Shown: one piece after another, positions 54,757 to 64,000 of the stretch | Position numbering within the stretch: the first letter of the stretch is position 1 | Layout of the letters: each line of letters begins with the position of its first letter | Program-made: the position numbers and the translations under genes | Notes under the pieces: model-generated | Database searches by the model: none | Told to the model about the DNA's origin: nothing | Seen by the model: only the letters and a program-made list of their open reading frames with translations | DNA from: Vibrio sp. SCSIO 43135 | Lineage (GTDB): Bacteria > Pseudomonadota > Gammaproteobacteria > Enterobacterales > Vibrionaceae | Length of the DNA stretch: 64,000 nucleotides | Assembly: GCF_023716665.1 (NCBI RefSeq) | Contig: NZ_CP071860.1 | Span: 434,001-498,000 of the forward strand | Reading direction: 5' to 3'

Positions 54757-56256
54757 TTACGCCTTAGCGAGCTTTCCCACAGTCAATTGCTCTTTGTCTG
54801 CATCGCTTAACGTGTTTTTAAACAGTGGCGCAGTTAGGTAACCCACAATGACTACCATTAACGTGCCAACCACACCGTAGAAGAAGAAGTTTAGGTCAGT
54901 GAAGTAACGTACACACACAACCGTCGCGATACTTGAAACCACACCAACTAGTGCGCTAGAAGCATTCGCTTTGCGTACGAAGATACCCAGCATGAATAGA
55001 CCTGTCATTGGGCCACCCATTAGGCCAAGTAGGCTGTTGAACGCATCCCAAATTTCGCTTTCGTTTGAAAGGATAAGGTACGTAGACGCACACACACCAA
55101 GAATACCTGCTGTAACAGTTAGGATTCGGCCTACTTTCAGCTTTTGTTCTGCCGATGGCTGGTCACTGATTTTTTCGTAGATGTCTGAAGTGAAACATGC
55201 TGCAATGCTGTTCAAGCTACTTGAAATACTCGATTGAGACGCTGCAAAGATAGCGGCAATAATCAGGCCTGCAACACCCGCTGGCATTTGTGAAATCACG
55301 TAGAACGGTAAGATACCACCTGTGTTGAAGCCTTCTGGTAGAAGTGCAGGGTTTTGTGAGTAGTAAGCAAACAAGCCTGAACCTACTGCGAAGAAGAAGA
55401 TTGGCACACACGCAACCAGTTTTGCGTTAGTAATAAGTGCGCGCTTAGTTTCTTCGATGTTGTCGGTCACGATGTAACGTTGTACAACGTCTTGGCTTGC
55501 GGTGAATTGCTGCAGAGACGCAAAGAAGAAGCCAATCATAAGAACAGGAATCGTGCTTTCACTCCAACTCCAACGGAACTGTTCTGCTGGGAAGTATTTA
55601 CCTTCGCGAGCCGACATGCTGAAGATTTCAGTGACGCCGCCATCAACGTTGAAACAGATCACTAGGAAGATAAGGATAGCCGCACCAGACAGCATAATGC
55701 CTTGGATTACGTCGGTCCAAATTACGCCTTCAATACCACCCAAGAAGGTGTAGATGATACACAGAACACCAATTAAGAATACGATGGTGAGTGGGCTCAT
55801 GTCGATGAATGGCATCAGCGCTAGAGCGGTTAGGTAAGTCACGATAGCGATACGACCAATGTGGAACAGCATGAATGAAATACTGCCGAATAGGCGCATT
55901 TTCACATCGAAGCGACGCTCTAGGTATTCGTAAACGGAAGTGAGGTTCAACTTACGGAAGAAAGGGATGTAGAACCAAAACACGATCGGCAAGATCGCAA
56001 TTGCGATGTACTGACCGATGAGGAATGTCCAGTCGTCGGTGTATGCTTTCGCAGGGATCGACATGAAGGTGATAGAGCTAAGGGTAGTGGCGAATACACT
56101 GAAGCCAGCTGCCCAGCCCGGAATTCGTCCGCCTGCTTTAAAGTAATCATCCGCTGATTTCTGGCGCTTCGCGAAGTAAACGCCGACTCCCATAATTGCA
56201 CCTAAATAAACTATCAAAGCGATATAGTTTAGTGTGCCAAATGAACTTGCTTCCAT
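54757..56256 (-). CDS. Sodium:solute symporter, SSS-type sialic acid transporter
   Basis: 499 residues from ATG 56256 (AAAGGTTTACCCTA before it). About thirteen helices with the SSS signature. YFKAGGRIPGWAAGFSVFAT and SITFMSIPAKAYTDDWTFLIG match SiaT/NanT-like Na+ symporters. Takes up N-acetylneuraminate with sodium. Central in the nanE-siaT-nanQ-porin operon. Confidence 0.88.
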   Translation of the reverse strand: MEASSFGTLNYIALIVYLGAIMGVGVYFAKRQKSADDYFKAGGRIPGWAAGFSVFATTLSSITFMSIPAKAYTDDWTFLIGQYIAIAILPIVFWFYIPFFRKLNLTSVYEYLERRFDVKMRLFGSISFMLFHIGRIAIVTYLTALALMPFIDMSPLTIVFLIGVLCIIYTFLGGIEGVIWTDVIQGIMLSGAAILIFLVICFNVDGGVTEIFSMSAREGKYFPAEQFRWSWSESTIPVLMIGFFFASLQQFTASQDVVQRYIVTDNIEETKRALITNAKLVACVPIFFFAVGSGLFAYYSQNPALLPEGFNTGGILPFYVISQMPAGVAGLIIAAIFAASQSSISSSLNSIAACFTSDIYEKISDQPSAEQKLKVGRILTVTAGILGVCASTYLILSNESEIWDAFNSLLGLMGGPMTGLFMLGIFVRKANASSALVGVVSSIATVVCVRYFTDLNFFFYGVVGTLMVVIVGYLTAPLFKNTLSDADKEQLTVGKLAKA

Positions 56257-56394
56257 TAGGGTAAACCTTTTGTTGTAGGATTTAATTGTAGGCAAAGCAG
56301 TGCCAGTAATACTGTGATTCGCAGCGTTTTCCCGCTACTGCTTGGCCGATTTATTCAAAGTTTTATTAATATTTTCGGTGACGGAGCGTCGTGG

Positions 56395-57100
56395 CTAAGC
56401 GATTTCTTGTTTTAGCTGTTTCGCGTCAGACACGGCCTTATCAAACCAACCACATATGTGTTCGATTCGGGTTATCGCAGAGCCGACAGTGACACAAGAC
56501 GCTCCGGCAGAAATTGCTTGAGACGCGAGATCCGGTGAGTTGAATCGGCCTTCCGCCATTACGAAGCAGCCTCTTTTCGCCAGTTCAGTAATGAACTGGA
56601 AATCAGGCTCGGTAGGTGTTGGCCCACCCACATAGCCTGATAAAGTTGTCCCGATCACTTCGCAGCCTAATTCTTGGCTGTGTAAGCCTTCTTCTAGGTT
56701 GGAGCAATCTGCCATCGCTAAGCAGCCTAGGCTGTGAATGGTGTCGACTAACTGAGCGACAGGAGTTGGCCTAGCGCGATCGGTTGCGTCGATCGCTATG
56801 ATGTCAGCGCCTGCTTCTTTAAGTGCGATTACGTCTTCAACGAAAGGCGTGATGCGTACGTCTGTGCCTTCAAGGTCACGTTTAACAATTCCAATGATTG
56901 GCACTGAAACCAGTGGGCGAACGGCTTTTAGGTTGTCTACGCCTTCAATTCTTAAAGCGACTTGCACCACCAAGTACGCTCGCGTGAGCCATGGCGGCGA
57001 CGATTTCAGGCTTATCCATTGGTCCGTCATCAACAGGCTGGCAAGAAGAAACAAAGCCCTTTGAGAGAGTTGCAAGAATAGGATGTGATAAGTGTTGCAT
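56395..57100 (-). pseudogene. nanE: nanE (ManNAc-6-phosphate 2-epimerase) with a one-base frameshift
   Basis: The N-terminal part starts at ATG 57100 ([36 protein letters not shown]) and runs to VLGGA, then shifts into stop. In the next frame [13 protein letters not shown] continues and the remaining NanE body ([61 protein letters not shown]) is intact to 56395. One extra A in GGTGCAAGTCGC (plus positions 56962-56963) accounts for it. Either a real inactivating mutation or a sequencing error. NanE would link the lyase product to GlcNAc-6-P. Confidence 0.85.
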
Positions 57101-57133
57101 GTAAGCTAAACTCCAAATGAGATAATGCCATGT

Positions 57134-57170
57134 AAGTTTCACTCCATTTTGTTGTTTTGGAGTGAAACTT
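57134..57170. promoter_or_regulatory. Paired RpiR-type operators upstream of nanE
   Basis: AAGTTTCACTCCA (57134-57146) and TGGAGTGAAACTT (57158-57170) form a perfect 13-bp inverted repeat with an 11-base spacer, in the nanE promoter. Each arm matches the GGAGTNNNACTTC motif found across this locus. Confidence 0.65.
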
Positions 57171-57309
57171 CAACGATCATTGTTCGAAATGGAGATTAAC
57201 CTCTCAAAATTATTTTCTCGCCTCACTATCTATTGTTTACGTTTAGTTGTTAAGTTATTGAATATTTGAAATAAACTAATATCCAGGGTTTCGTAAATAA
57301 TTTTATTTT

Positions 57310-57322
57310 GGAGTATTACTTC
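57310..57322. promoter_or_regulatory. RpiR-type operator between nanE and the regulator
   Basis: GGAGTATTACTTC, matching the locus motif. Confidence 0.6.
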
Positions 57323-57403
57323 GGTGAATGGTTATTAATGGAGTAAAAAAAGCCCCAACTGAATGCTGGGGCTCTTAGTAAGGTGATTGGAGTGGAGAAG
57401 TTA

Positions 57404-58291
57404 CTACTGCTGTGAAATGGCTTCTGTGGTCTTCAGCTTGATATCGAATGTGCCAGAAATATCGCGCTGAACGAGTAGGGTATACATCAAATCCAGTACG
57501 AATAGCTGAGAGATTTTGGTACCAATGGAGTCGCCTTGAAGTTGGCCTTGTCGGTTACCGTTAACCAGAACTTTGTCTGCGTATTTGGTGATCGCGGAGC
57601 GTGGATTATGAGTAATAGCGATGGTTGTCGCGCCGTTATCTTTGGCAAGCTTCAATGCTTTAGTGGTTTCTGTAGAGTCACCAGAATGGCTGATACCAAT
57701 AGCGATGTCGCCAGGTTTCAATAGAGAAGCCTTGATATACATGAAGTGGTTGTTGGTGTAAGCATCAACATTTAGACCAATACGCATAAACTTATATTTG
57801 GCGCTTTCAGCCGTAATACCGGATGAACCTACGCCGAAGAAATAGATGGCGTTAGCGTTTTTGGCTAACTCTGCCGCGGCGTCTAGCTCTGCGAAGTTCA
57901 GTAGATTCAATGTTTCCGATAGTACGTGGTCTATGGACGACTGTAGCTTTTTGCCAATCATCTCTGGGCTGTCTTCCGGTGTGACGTCGGTATCGAGAAT
58001 GGAAGGTTCTACGGTTTTGGCGTTAGACACCTCTACCGCCAGCATTAGTTTGAAATCCTGATAGCCATTAAACCCAAGTGTACGACAGAAACGAATGATG
58101 GTTGCGTCGCCAGCATTCACTTCTTGTGAAAGTTCAGCAATAGAAAATGTGCTGATTTGCTCTGGGTTGGCTGTCACGTAATCGGCGATGCGTTTAGAAG
58201 AGGGCGTCAAGCTGTTATACAGGCTACCAATGGTATCCAAAATGTTTCCAGCTCTGATCTGCGGTTTGGTCATACTTTCGCTCTTATTCAC
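57404..58291 (-). CDS. RpiR-family regulator of sialic acid genes
   Basis: 295 residues. N-terminal HTH_6 domain (FSIAELSQEVNAGDATIIRF) and C-terminal SIS domain (FFGVGSSGITAESAKYKFMR, GISHSGDSTETTK) that binds a sugar phosphate. Position inside the nan locus and the repeated GGAGTATTACTTC sites suggest it is the NanR-like repressor, with ManNAc-6-P or GlcNAc-6-P as likely effector. Confidence 0.9.
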   Translation of the reverse strand: MNKSESMTKPQIRAGNILDTIGSLYNSLTPSSKRIADYVTANPEQISTFSIAELSQEVNAGDATIIRFCRTLGFNGYQDFKLMLAVEVSNAKTVEPSILDTDVTPEDSPEMIGKKLQSSIDHVLSETLNLLNFAELDAAAELAKNANAIYFFGVGSSGITAESAKYKFMRIGLNVDAYTNNHFMYIKASLLKPGDIAIGISHSGDSTETTKALKLAKDNGATTIAITHNPRSAITKYADKVLVNGNRQGQLQGDSIGTKISQLFVLDLMYTLLVQRDISGTFDIKLKTTEAISQQ

Positions 58292-58332
58292 TCGGTAATT
58301 AAAGCCATAATGACATATATTAATGACATTAT

Positions 58333-58345
58333 GAAGTTATACTCC
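58333..58345. promoter_or_regulatory. RpiR-type operator upstream of the rpiR-family gene
   Basis: GAAGTTATACTCC, complement of the locus motif; 42 bases upstream of the regulator start, suggesting autoregulation. Confidence 0.6.
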
Positions 58346-58462
58346 ATGAAGGCATGATAACCCATTTTCATAGCAACGCTGAGTTTTAAAGGGGTTTAGT
58401 GAAGAAAAAAATTGTGCCGAGGTCACATTTTGGCTTTTACGCCATTATTTTTGTTGAATCAT

Positions 58463-58475
58463 GAAATTTAGCTCC
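58463..58475. promoter_or_regulatory. Weaker RpiR-type site upstream of nanA
   Basis: GAAATTTAGCTCC, one to two changes from the motif, about 90 bp before nanA. Confidence 0.4.
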
Positions 58476-58512
58476 ATAATATAAGTGCAGCTCCACTTTT
58501 TGAATTAATTAT

Positions 58513-58525
58513 GAAGTATTGCTTC
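58513..58525. promoter_or_regulatory. RpiR-type operator upstream of nanA
   Basis: GAAGTATTGCTTC, near-palindromic, about 38 bp before the nanA ATG. Confidence 0.6.
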
Positions 58526-58562
58526 ATATCATTCCGCTACTTCGGTATGCCGAGAGGAAAAC

Positions 58563-59453
58563 ATGAAAAAACTAACTGGCCTAATTGCTGCTCCACACAC
58601 TCCGTTCGATAGTAACAACCAAGTGAACTTCAGCGAGATCGACAAGATCGCTGCACACTTAATCGCGGATGGCGTAAGCGGCGTATACATTTGTGGTACT
58701 ACAGGCGAAGGCATTCACTGTAGCGTCGAAGAGCGCAAAGCGATTGCTGAGCGTTGGGTATCGGCGAGTGCTGGGAAGCTAGACATTATTGTCCACACTG
58801 GTGCGCTTAGCATTGTAGACACGTTAGAACTGACTAAGCACGCTGAGACTATCGATATTCTTGCGACTTCGGCGATTGGCCCTTGTTTCTTCAAACCGGG
58901 CAGCGTTGAAGCATTAGTTGAGTACTGTGCAACCGTTGCGGCAGCGGCACCTTCAAAAGGTTTCTACTACTACCACTCTGGCATGTCTGGCGTAAATCTA
59001 GATATGGAGCAGTTCCTTATCCAAGCAGACAAGAAGATTCCAAACCTTTCTGGCTTGAAATTCAACAGCGGTGACTTATACGAATACCAACGCTGCTTGC
59101 GTGCATGTGATGGTAAGTTCGATATTCCATGGGGTGTAGATGAGCATCTACCTGGCGCGCTAGCGGTTGGTGCTAAAAGTGCGGTAGGTAGTACCTATAA
59201 CTACGCAGCGAAACACTTCAATTCGATCATCGAAGCGTTTGAGCAAGGCAAACACGCTCAAGTTATCGAAAAAATGGATACAGTTATTGCTCTTATTCGA
59301 GTGCTGGTGGAGTTCGGTGGTGTTTCTGCGGGTAAAGCTGCAATGGCACTGCACGATATCGACGCGGGCGATGCTCGTCTGCCACTACTTCCTCTTTCTG
59401 CAGAGCAAAAGGAAGTGGTAGTAAGCAAAATGCGCGCAGCTGGTTTCCTATAA
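58563..59453 (+). CDS. nanA: N-acetylneuraminate lyase
   Basis: 296 residues. DHDPS/NAL barrel with GTTGEGIHCS (phosphate-type loop), Y137 (FYYYHSGMSG) and Schiff-base K166 (SGLKFNSGDLY), both at E. coli NanA numbering. Splits Neu5Ac to ManNAc and pyruvate. Divergent from the RpiR regulator; MITE copy 3 lies between its stop and terminator. No nanK was found in the window. Confidence 0.94.
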   Translation: MKKLTGLIAAPHTPFDSNNQVNFSEIDKIAAHLIADGVSGVYICGTTGEGIHCSVEERKAIAERWVSASAGKLDIIVHTGALSIVDTLELTKHAETIDILATSAIGPCFFKPGSVEALVEYCATVAAAAPSKGFYYYHSGMSGVNLDMEQFLIQADKKIPNLSGLKFNSGDLYEYQRCLRACDGKFDIPWGVDEHLPGALAVGAKSAVGSTYNYAAKHFNSIIEAFEQGKHAQVIEKMDTVIALIRVLVEFGGVSAGKAAMALHDIDAGDARLPLLPLSAEQKEVVVSKMRAAGFL

Positions 59454-59478
59454 AATTAACTTACTAACTGCCTGTTTA

Positions 59479-59741
59479 GGGTCTGTTAATCTTTCGAGCT
59501 GATTTTTGCAGCACTTTGTGGGAAATTTATACAAGGCAGAGGTTTTGATGTGTAGCTAGTCTACATGAGAAGCCGATAACGCAGTAGAAATGAACCACAA
59601 AGGCTGCCCAGAGGGTTCGGTTAAAATCGTTTTATGCTTTGTTGAAGACTATTTGCTTAGAATACTAGGCTACACAGTCTTCGCCTCGCCTAAAACGATT
59701 TTATCTCGAACAAAATTTAATCACGAAAGGTCAACAGACCC
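59479..59741 (-). mobile_element. MITE-like element, copy 3 (263 bp), inverted, flanked by TA
   Basis: Inverted copy of the element at 52411-52674, starting GGGTCTGTTAATCTTTCG and ending with CGAAAGGTCAACAGACCC, TA on both sides. Two-hairpin structure retained. Inserted 25 bp after nanA stop and before its terminator. Confidence 0.8.
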
Positions 59742-59751
59742 TAGAGAGTCG

Positions 59752-59788
59752 ATAGCCCGAACTAAGGATTAGTTCGGGCTATTTTTTT
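59752..59788 (+). terminator. Terminator, probably of nanA
   Basis: ATAGCCCGAACT / AGTTCGGGCTAT with a 7-base loop and seven T. Now about 300 bp from nanA because of the MITE. Confidence 0.88.
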
Positions 59789-59924
59789 GCCTAAAACTAC
59801 ACTTATTGACAACTCTCTCAGTGATCCCGTTCACCGTTTCCCGCCTGTTTCAAAACATTTCAAAGATCAAAATCACACATTGATTCGGTGAGTCGTGCAA
59901 AACAAAATTTGTGCATTATTCTTT

Positions 59925-59942
59925 CATCGAAACGTTTCGATG
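59925..59942. promoter_or_regulatory. rbsO: RbsR/LacI-type operator upstream of rbsD
   Basis: CATCGAAACGTTTCGATG, an 18-base perfect palindrome, with the CG centre expected for LacI-family proteins and close to the E. coli RbsR site. About 90 bp before rbsD. The stretch 59789-60030 has no other feature. Confidence 0.8.
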
Positions 59943-60030
59943 GGTGTTTTCTCAAAGCAAAATGACAACAGTTTCACAAGAACAAGCACTCATATGAAGT
60001 CTTAACGTAGCCCAAAATTAAGGTCGAGAA

Positions 60031-60450
60031 ATGAAAAAAAGTACTCTCATCAATGCCGAATTATCGTATTTAGTTGCGACGCTAGGCCACACCGATGAAA
60101 TCACTATTTGTGATGCAGGCTTGCCTATCCCTGATGATGTGCAGCGCATCGATTTAGCCTTGACCCATGGCGTACCAAGTTTCCTTGAGACAGTGCGAGT
60201 GATTCTGTCGGAGTCTCAAATTGAAGGTGTTGTGATTGCTGAAGAGTTTGCTGCTGTTAGCCCAGAGCACCACAGTGCACTCATTAAAGAACTAAAATCA
60301 GAAGAAGAATGCACGGGTAAATCCATCGAGATTCACTACGTGTCTCACGAAGAATTCAAAGTAAGAACGCAGTCGAGCCGTGCAGTAGTGCGAACGGGCG
60401 AATGCACGCCTTACGCCAACGTTATTTTCCAAGCTGGCGTTGTATTTTAA
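60031..60450 (+). CDS. rbsD: D-ribose pyranase
   Basis: 139 residues, RbsD/FucU fold with HTDEITICDAGLPIP and YANVIFQAGVVF. Interconverts beta-pyranose and furanose ribose. First gene of the rbsDACB operon. Confidence 0.95.
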   Translation: MKKSTLINAELSYLVATLGHTDEITICDAGLPIPDDVQRIDLALTHGVPSFLETVRVILSESQIEGVVIAEEFAAVSPEHHSALIKELKSEEECTGKSIEIHYVSHEEFKVRTQSSRAVVRTGECTPYANVIFQAGVVF

Positions 60451-60479
60451 CGCTTTCGATATCGAATTGAGGACATGAC

Positions 60480-61985
60480 ATGACTCAAGCCATTTTACAA
60501 CTCAGCGAAATTGAAAAAGCTTTTCCAGGGGTGAAAGCCCTAGACAAAGCAAGCCTCAATGTTTATCCAGGCCGCGTTATGGCGCTGATGGGTGAAAACG
60601 GTGCTGGTAAGTCGACGCTGATGAAAGTGCTAACAGGCATTTACTCACTGGACGCCGGTAGTATTCATTACCAAGGTGCATCGGCAGCATTTAAAGGCCC
60701 ACGCGATTCTCAACAAGCCGGGATCAGCATCATTCACCAAGAGCTGAACTTGATCCCTGAACTGACTATCGCAGAAAACATCTTTCTGGGGAGAGAGTTC
60801 ACTGGCGCGATGGGGCGCATTCAGTGGGGCAAAATGTATCAAGAAGCGGACAAGCTGCTTGCGCGTTTGAACGTCAAACACAGTTCTAAAACCTTGCTTG
60901 GTGATTTAAGCCTAGGTGAGCAACAGATGGTTGAGATTGCAAAAGCACTGTCTTTTGAATCTAAGGTGATCATCATGGATGAGCCGACCGATGCGCTAAC
61001 CGATACGGAAACTGAATCTCTATTTAAGGTAATCAATGAACTTCGCGACCAAGGTTGCGGCATTGTTTACATCTCTCACCGTTTGAAAGAGATCTTCGAA
61101 ATCTGTGATGACATCACTGTGCTGCGCGATGGCAAATTCATTGGTGAATGCCAAGTGTCGGATACTGATGAAGACGGCCTGATCGAAATGATGGTAGGGC
61201 GTAAATTAGAAGAGCAGTACCCACGTATTGATGTATGCCACGGTGATACTTGCCTTGAAGTGATTGGCCTGACCGGCTCTGGCGTTCACGATGTGAGTTT
61301 TACGCTTAAGCGCGGCGAAATTCTTGGTGTGTCTGGCCTTATGGGGGCAGGGCGTACCGAACTGATGAAGGTGATTTACGGAGCTCTACCAAGTGAGCGC
61401 GGCGTGATTAACCTTGATAACAAAACTATTAACCCAGTAAGCCCACAAGATGGCTTGGCGAATGGCATTGCTTATATTTCTGAAGACCGTAAAGGCGATG
61501 GCTTGGTTTTGGGCTTATCGGTTAAAGAGAACATGTCCTTATGTGCACTCGATAAGCTGACCAAAGGCGGCCAAATTCAACACAATGAAGAAGTGATTGC
61601 GGTTGAAGACTTCATTCGCTTATTCAACATCAAAACACCAACTCGCGATCAAATCATTGGCAACTTGTCTGGTGGTAACCAGCAGAAAGTAGCGATTGCA
61701 AAAGGGCTGATGACTAAGCCTAAGGTGTTGATTCTAGATGAGCCGACGCGTGGTGTAGACGTTGGGGCTAAAAAAGAAATTTACCAGCTGATCAACAAGT
61801 TTAAATCGGAAGGCATGAGCATCATTTTGGTGTCGTCTGAAATGCCGGAAGTGCTTGGGATGAGTGACCGCATCATGGTGATGCACGAAGGGCGTATCAG
61901 CGGCGAGTTTGATGCCAAAGATGCCGACCAAGAGAAACTACTCGCGTGTGCGGTAGGTAAAAAGATTAACGAGGAAGCAGCATGA
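60480..61985 (+). CDS. rbsA: Ribose ABC transporter ATP-binding protein
   Basis: 501 residues with two nucleotide-binding halves: Walker [10 protein letters not shown] and signature [15 protein letters not shown] in the first, degenerate GLMGAGRTE and [15 protein letters not shown] in the second. Powers ribose import. The stop overlaps the rbsC start (ATGA). Confidence 0.95.
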   Translation: MTQAILQLSEIEKAFPGVKALDKASLNVYPGRVMALMGENGAGKSTLMKVLTGIYSLDAGSIHYQGASAAFKGPRDSQQAGISIIHQELNLIPELTIAENIFLGREFTGAMGRIQWGKMYQEADKLLARLNVKHSSKTLLGDLSLGEQQMVEIAKALSFESKVIIMDEPTDALTDTETESLFKVINELRDQGCGIVYISHRLKEIFEICDDITVLRDGKFIGECQVSDTDEDGLIEMMVGRKLEEQYPRIDVCHGDTCLEVIGLTGSGVHDVSFTLKRGEILGVSGLMGAGRTELMKVIYGALPSERGVINLDNKTINPVSPQDGLANGIAYISEDRKGDGLVLGLSVKENMSLCALDKLTKGGQIQHNEEVIAVEDFIRLFNIKTPTRDQIIGNLSGGNQQKVAIAKGLMTKPKVLILDEPTRGVDVGAKKEIYQLINKFKSEGMSIILVSSEMPEVLGMSDRIMVMHEGRISGEFDAKDADQEKLLACAVGKKINEEAA

Positions 61986-62986
61986 GTGTGAATGCTACAA
62001 ACAAAGCGACCAATGCTATGAATAATACAGCCGAACAAAACAGCAAAAAGCTATTTAGCAAAGAGTGGTTAATTGAACAAAAGTCACTGATTGCCTTACT
62101 GTTTTTGATTGTTGTGGTGTCTTTCTTAAACCCGAACTTTTTTACCGTAGACAACATTCTTAATATTCTGCGTCAAACATCGGTGAACGCAATCATCGCA
62201 GTGGGTATGACCTTGGTTATCTTAACTGCTGGCATCGATTTGAGCGTGGGTTCGGTACTCGCACTCTGTGGCGCTTTCGCTGCCACCATGATTGGCATGG
62301 AAGTGCCTGTAATGATAGCAGTACCAACGTCTCTTGTTGCCGGTGCTGCGCTTGGTGCGATCAGCGGGATCATTATCGCTAAAGGCAAGGTTCAGGCGTT
62401 TATCGCGACCTTGGTGACGATGACATTGCTACGTGGCGTGACCATGGTTTACACCGACGGTCGCCCAATCTCGACTGGCTTTACCGACACCGCTGATGCG
62501 TTTGCATGGTTTGGTACAGGTTACGCATTAGGTATCCCAGTTCCGGTATGGATGATGGTGATTGTATTTGCTGCTGCATGGTACTTACTCAACCATACAC
62601 GTTTTGGCCGCTACGTATACGCTCTGGGTGGTAACGAATCTGCGGCGCGCCTATCGGGTATTAATGTGGACCGCGTGAAGATGGGTGTTTACGCCATCTG
62701 CGGTATGTTGGCAGCGCTTGCGGGCATCATCATTACTTCTCGCTTGTCTTCTGCTCAGCCAACTGCGGGTATGGGTTACGAACTGGATGCAATCGCAGCG
62801 GTTGTTCTCGGTGGTACCAGCTTAATGGGGGGGAAAGGCCGAATCATGGGTACTTTGATTGGTGCACTGATCATCGGTTTCCTGAACAACGCCCTAAACC
62901 TACTCGACGTATCTTCTTACTACCAAATGATTGCCAAAGCAGTGGTTATTCTCTTGGCAGTATTGGTTGATAACAAAAACAAGTAA
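61982..62986 (+). CDS. rbsC: Ribose ABC transporter permease
   Basis: 334 residues, about ten helices, with the family [18 protein letters not shown] and [15 protein letters not shown] stretches. Inner membrane. Starts four bases before the rbsA stop. Confidence 0.95.
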   Translation: MSVNATNKATNAMNNTAEQNSKKLFSKEWLIEQKSLIALLFLIVVVSFLNPNFFTVDNILNILRQTSVNAIIAVGMTLVILTAGIDLSVGSVLALCGAFAATMIGMEVPVMIAVPTSLVAGAALGAISGIIIAKGKVQAFIATLVTMTLLRGVTMVYTDGRPISTGFTDTADAFAWFGTGYALGIPVPVWMMVIVFAAAWYLLNHTRFGRYVYALGGNESAARLSGINVDRVKMGVYAICGMLAALAGIIITSRLSSAQPTAGMGYELDAIAAVVLGGTSLMGGKGRIMGTLIGALIIGFLNNALNLLDVSSYYQMIAKAVVILLAVLVDNKNK

Positions 62987-63039
62987 ATCTTAACGATTTC
63001 CAATAATTACGTACGAAATTAGACAGTACGGATAAAACT

Positions 63040-63077
63040 GAGCCAACGAACTTTTTACTAACAGGGTAACTTGGCTC
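63040..63077 (+). promoter_or_regulatory. Intercistronic stem-loop between rbsC and rbsB
   Basis: GAGCCAA / TTGGCTC with a 24-base loop, 24 bases before rbsB. No T run. May protect or boost the abundant rbsB message. Confidence 0.4.
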
Positions 63078-63101
63078 TCCCCTACGAAAAGGACTATAAC
63101 G

Positions 63102-63980
63102 ATGAAAAAACTAGCAACATTTATTTCTGCTGCACTTCTGTCTTCCACTGTTTCTGTGTCTGCACATGCGCAAGATACGATGGCAATTGTACTATCGACA
63201 CTGAACAACCCATTCTTTGTGACGATGAAAGACGGCGCTGAAGCAAAAGCAAAAGAGCTAGGTTACGACCTAATCGTTCTAGATTCGCAAAATGACCCAA
63301 GCAAAGAGCTTTCAAACGTGGAAGATCTTACGGTTCGTGGTGTCAAAGCGATTCTAATCAACCCAACGGATTCAGATGCGGTATCGAATGCAATTCGCAT
63401 GGCAAACCGTTCTAACATTCCAGTACTAACGCTAGACCGTGGTGCAAGCCGTGGTGACGTTGTTAGCCACATTGCGTCAGATAACGTAGTGGGTGGTGAA
63501 ATGGCGGGTCACTTCATCATGGAAAAAGTAGGCGAGAAAGCTAAGGTTATCCAACTTGAAGGTATTGCAGGTACGTCTGCTGCACGTGAACGTGGTGAAG
63601 GTTTCATGAACGCAGTGAAAGGCAGCGACATGGAACTACTAGCAAGCCAACCAGCTGACTTCGACCGTACTAAAGGTTTGAACGTAATGGAAAACCTGCT
63701 TGCCGCTAACCCAGACGTACAAGCAGTATTTGCTCAGAACGATGAGATGGCACTAGGTGCGCTACGTGCAGTTCAAGCATCAGGCAAAGACGTAATGATT
63801 GTCGGCTTTGATGGTACTGACGACGGTATCGCAGCGGTTAACCGTGGCAAGCTAGCTGCAACAGTGGCACAGCAACCAGACCTTATTGGTGCGCTTGGCA
63901 TCGAAACTGCGGCAAAAGTACTAGAAGGCGACAAAGTTGAAGAGTACATCCCAGTACCGCTAAAAGTCGTTACTAAGTAA
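63102..63980 (+). CDS. rbsB: Ribose-binding periplasmic protein
   Basis: 292 residues. Signal peptide ending SVSAHAQD. Ribose-binding fold: [20 protein letters not shown] start, LTLDRGA and [15 protein letters not shown]. Supplies RbsAC. rbsK and rbsR would be expected just beyond the window end. Confidence 0.96.
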   Translation: MKKLATFISAALLSSTVSVSAHAQDTMAIVLSTLNNPFFVTMKDGAEAKAKELGYDLIVLDSQNDPSKELSNVEDLTVRGVKAILINPTDSDAVSNAIRMANRSNIPVLTLDRGASRGDVVSHIASDNVVGGEMAGHFIMEKVGEKAKVIQLEGIAGTSAARERGEGFMNAVKGSDMELLASQPADFDRTKGLNVMENLLAANPDVQAVFAQNDEMALGALRAVQASGKDVMIVGFDGTDDGIAAVNRGKLAATVAQQPDLIGALGIETAAKVLEGDKVEEYIPVPLKVVTK

Positions 63981-64000
63981 TTCACTTACCCCAAGTGGGT

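Overview
The window reads as a marine Vibrio chromosome segment, probably from a secondary-chromosome-like, accessory-rich region. Several genes have a Vibrio character: a chromosomal catB-type acetyltransferase, norR/hmp, YaeQ, ArfA, DUF3820, DUF3015/DUF4105, LtrA, a nan-type sialic acid locus and an rbs operon. Base composition is moderately AT-rich. No rRNA, tRNA, CRISPR array or intact insertion sequence was found.

Layout. 1-1.7 kb: the C-terminus of a giant type I-secreted RTX adhesin. 1.8-8.9 kb: catB/DUF924/GNAT operon, LysR-nitrilase pair, MocR-EamA divergent pair and a GAF-GGDEF cyclase. 9-14.6 kb: a solute-binding protein, a MITE copy, EamA and MATE exporters (the EamA gene has a possible leader peptide) and an anchored glutaredoxin. 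14.7-17.7 kb: norR and hmp, with three NorR-type sites and a sigma-54 promoter between them. 17.8-25.2 kb: housekeeping and small conserved genes (yaeQ, csp, arfA, ThrE-type exporter, dacA, 2OG oxygenase, XRE regulator, DUF3820). 25.3-30 kb: DUF4105/DUF3015 pair, then an operon of an unlisted 47-residue peptide, a ferritin-like di-iron protein and an MFS transporter. I think this is the best candidate for an undescribed system, possibly peptide-modifying.

31-39.7 kb is an island-like block with a strong DddP match (DMSP lyase, all metal and catalytic residues visible), a BCCT osmolyte transporter, an aldo/keto reductase, an aldehyde dehydrogenase, a fumarase/aspartase-superfamily lyase and a LysR regulator. 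It suggests DMSP uptake and cleavage to DMS plus acrylate, with candidate genes for acrylate use. A small tyrosine recombinase follows at 40.2 kb. 41-47 kb is a redox/electrophile-response block: two near-identical mdaB genes in inverted orientation around an HxlR regulator, a peroxiredoxin-like protein, a DsbA/FrnE protein and an AhpD-like protein, then LtrA and a potassium channel. Five promoter-region copies of one imperfect palindrome suggest a shared HxlR regulon.

47-52.9 kb holds ordinary transporters and regulators, a polysaccharide deacetylase, ppiB and a second MITE. 53-59.5 kb is a sialic-acid locus (porin, nanQ, SSS symporter, nanE, RpiR regulator, nanA) with repeated RpiR-type operators; nanE carries an apparent one-base frameshift. 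A third, inverted MITE lies between nanA and its terminator. 60-64 kb is rbsDACB, preceded by a perfect LacI-family palindrome. All assignments are from reading sequence and remembered families; no searches were run.
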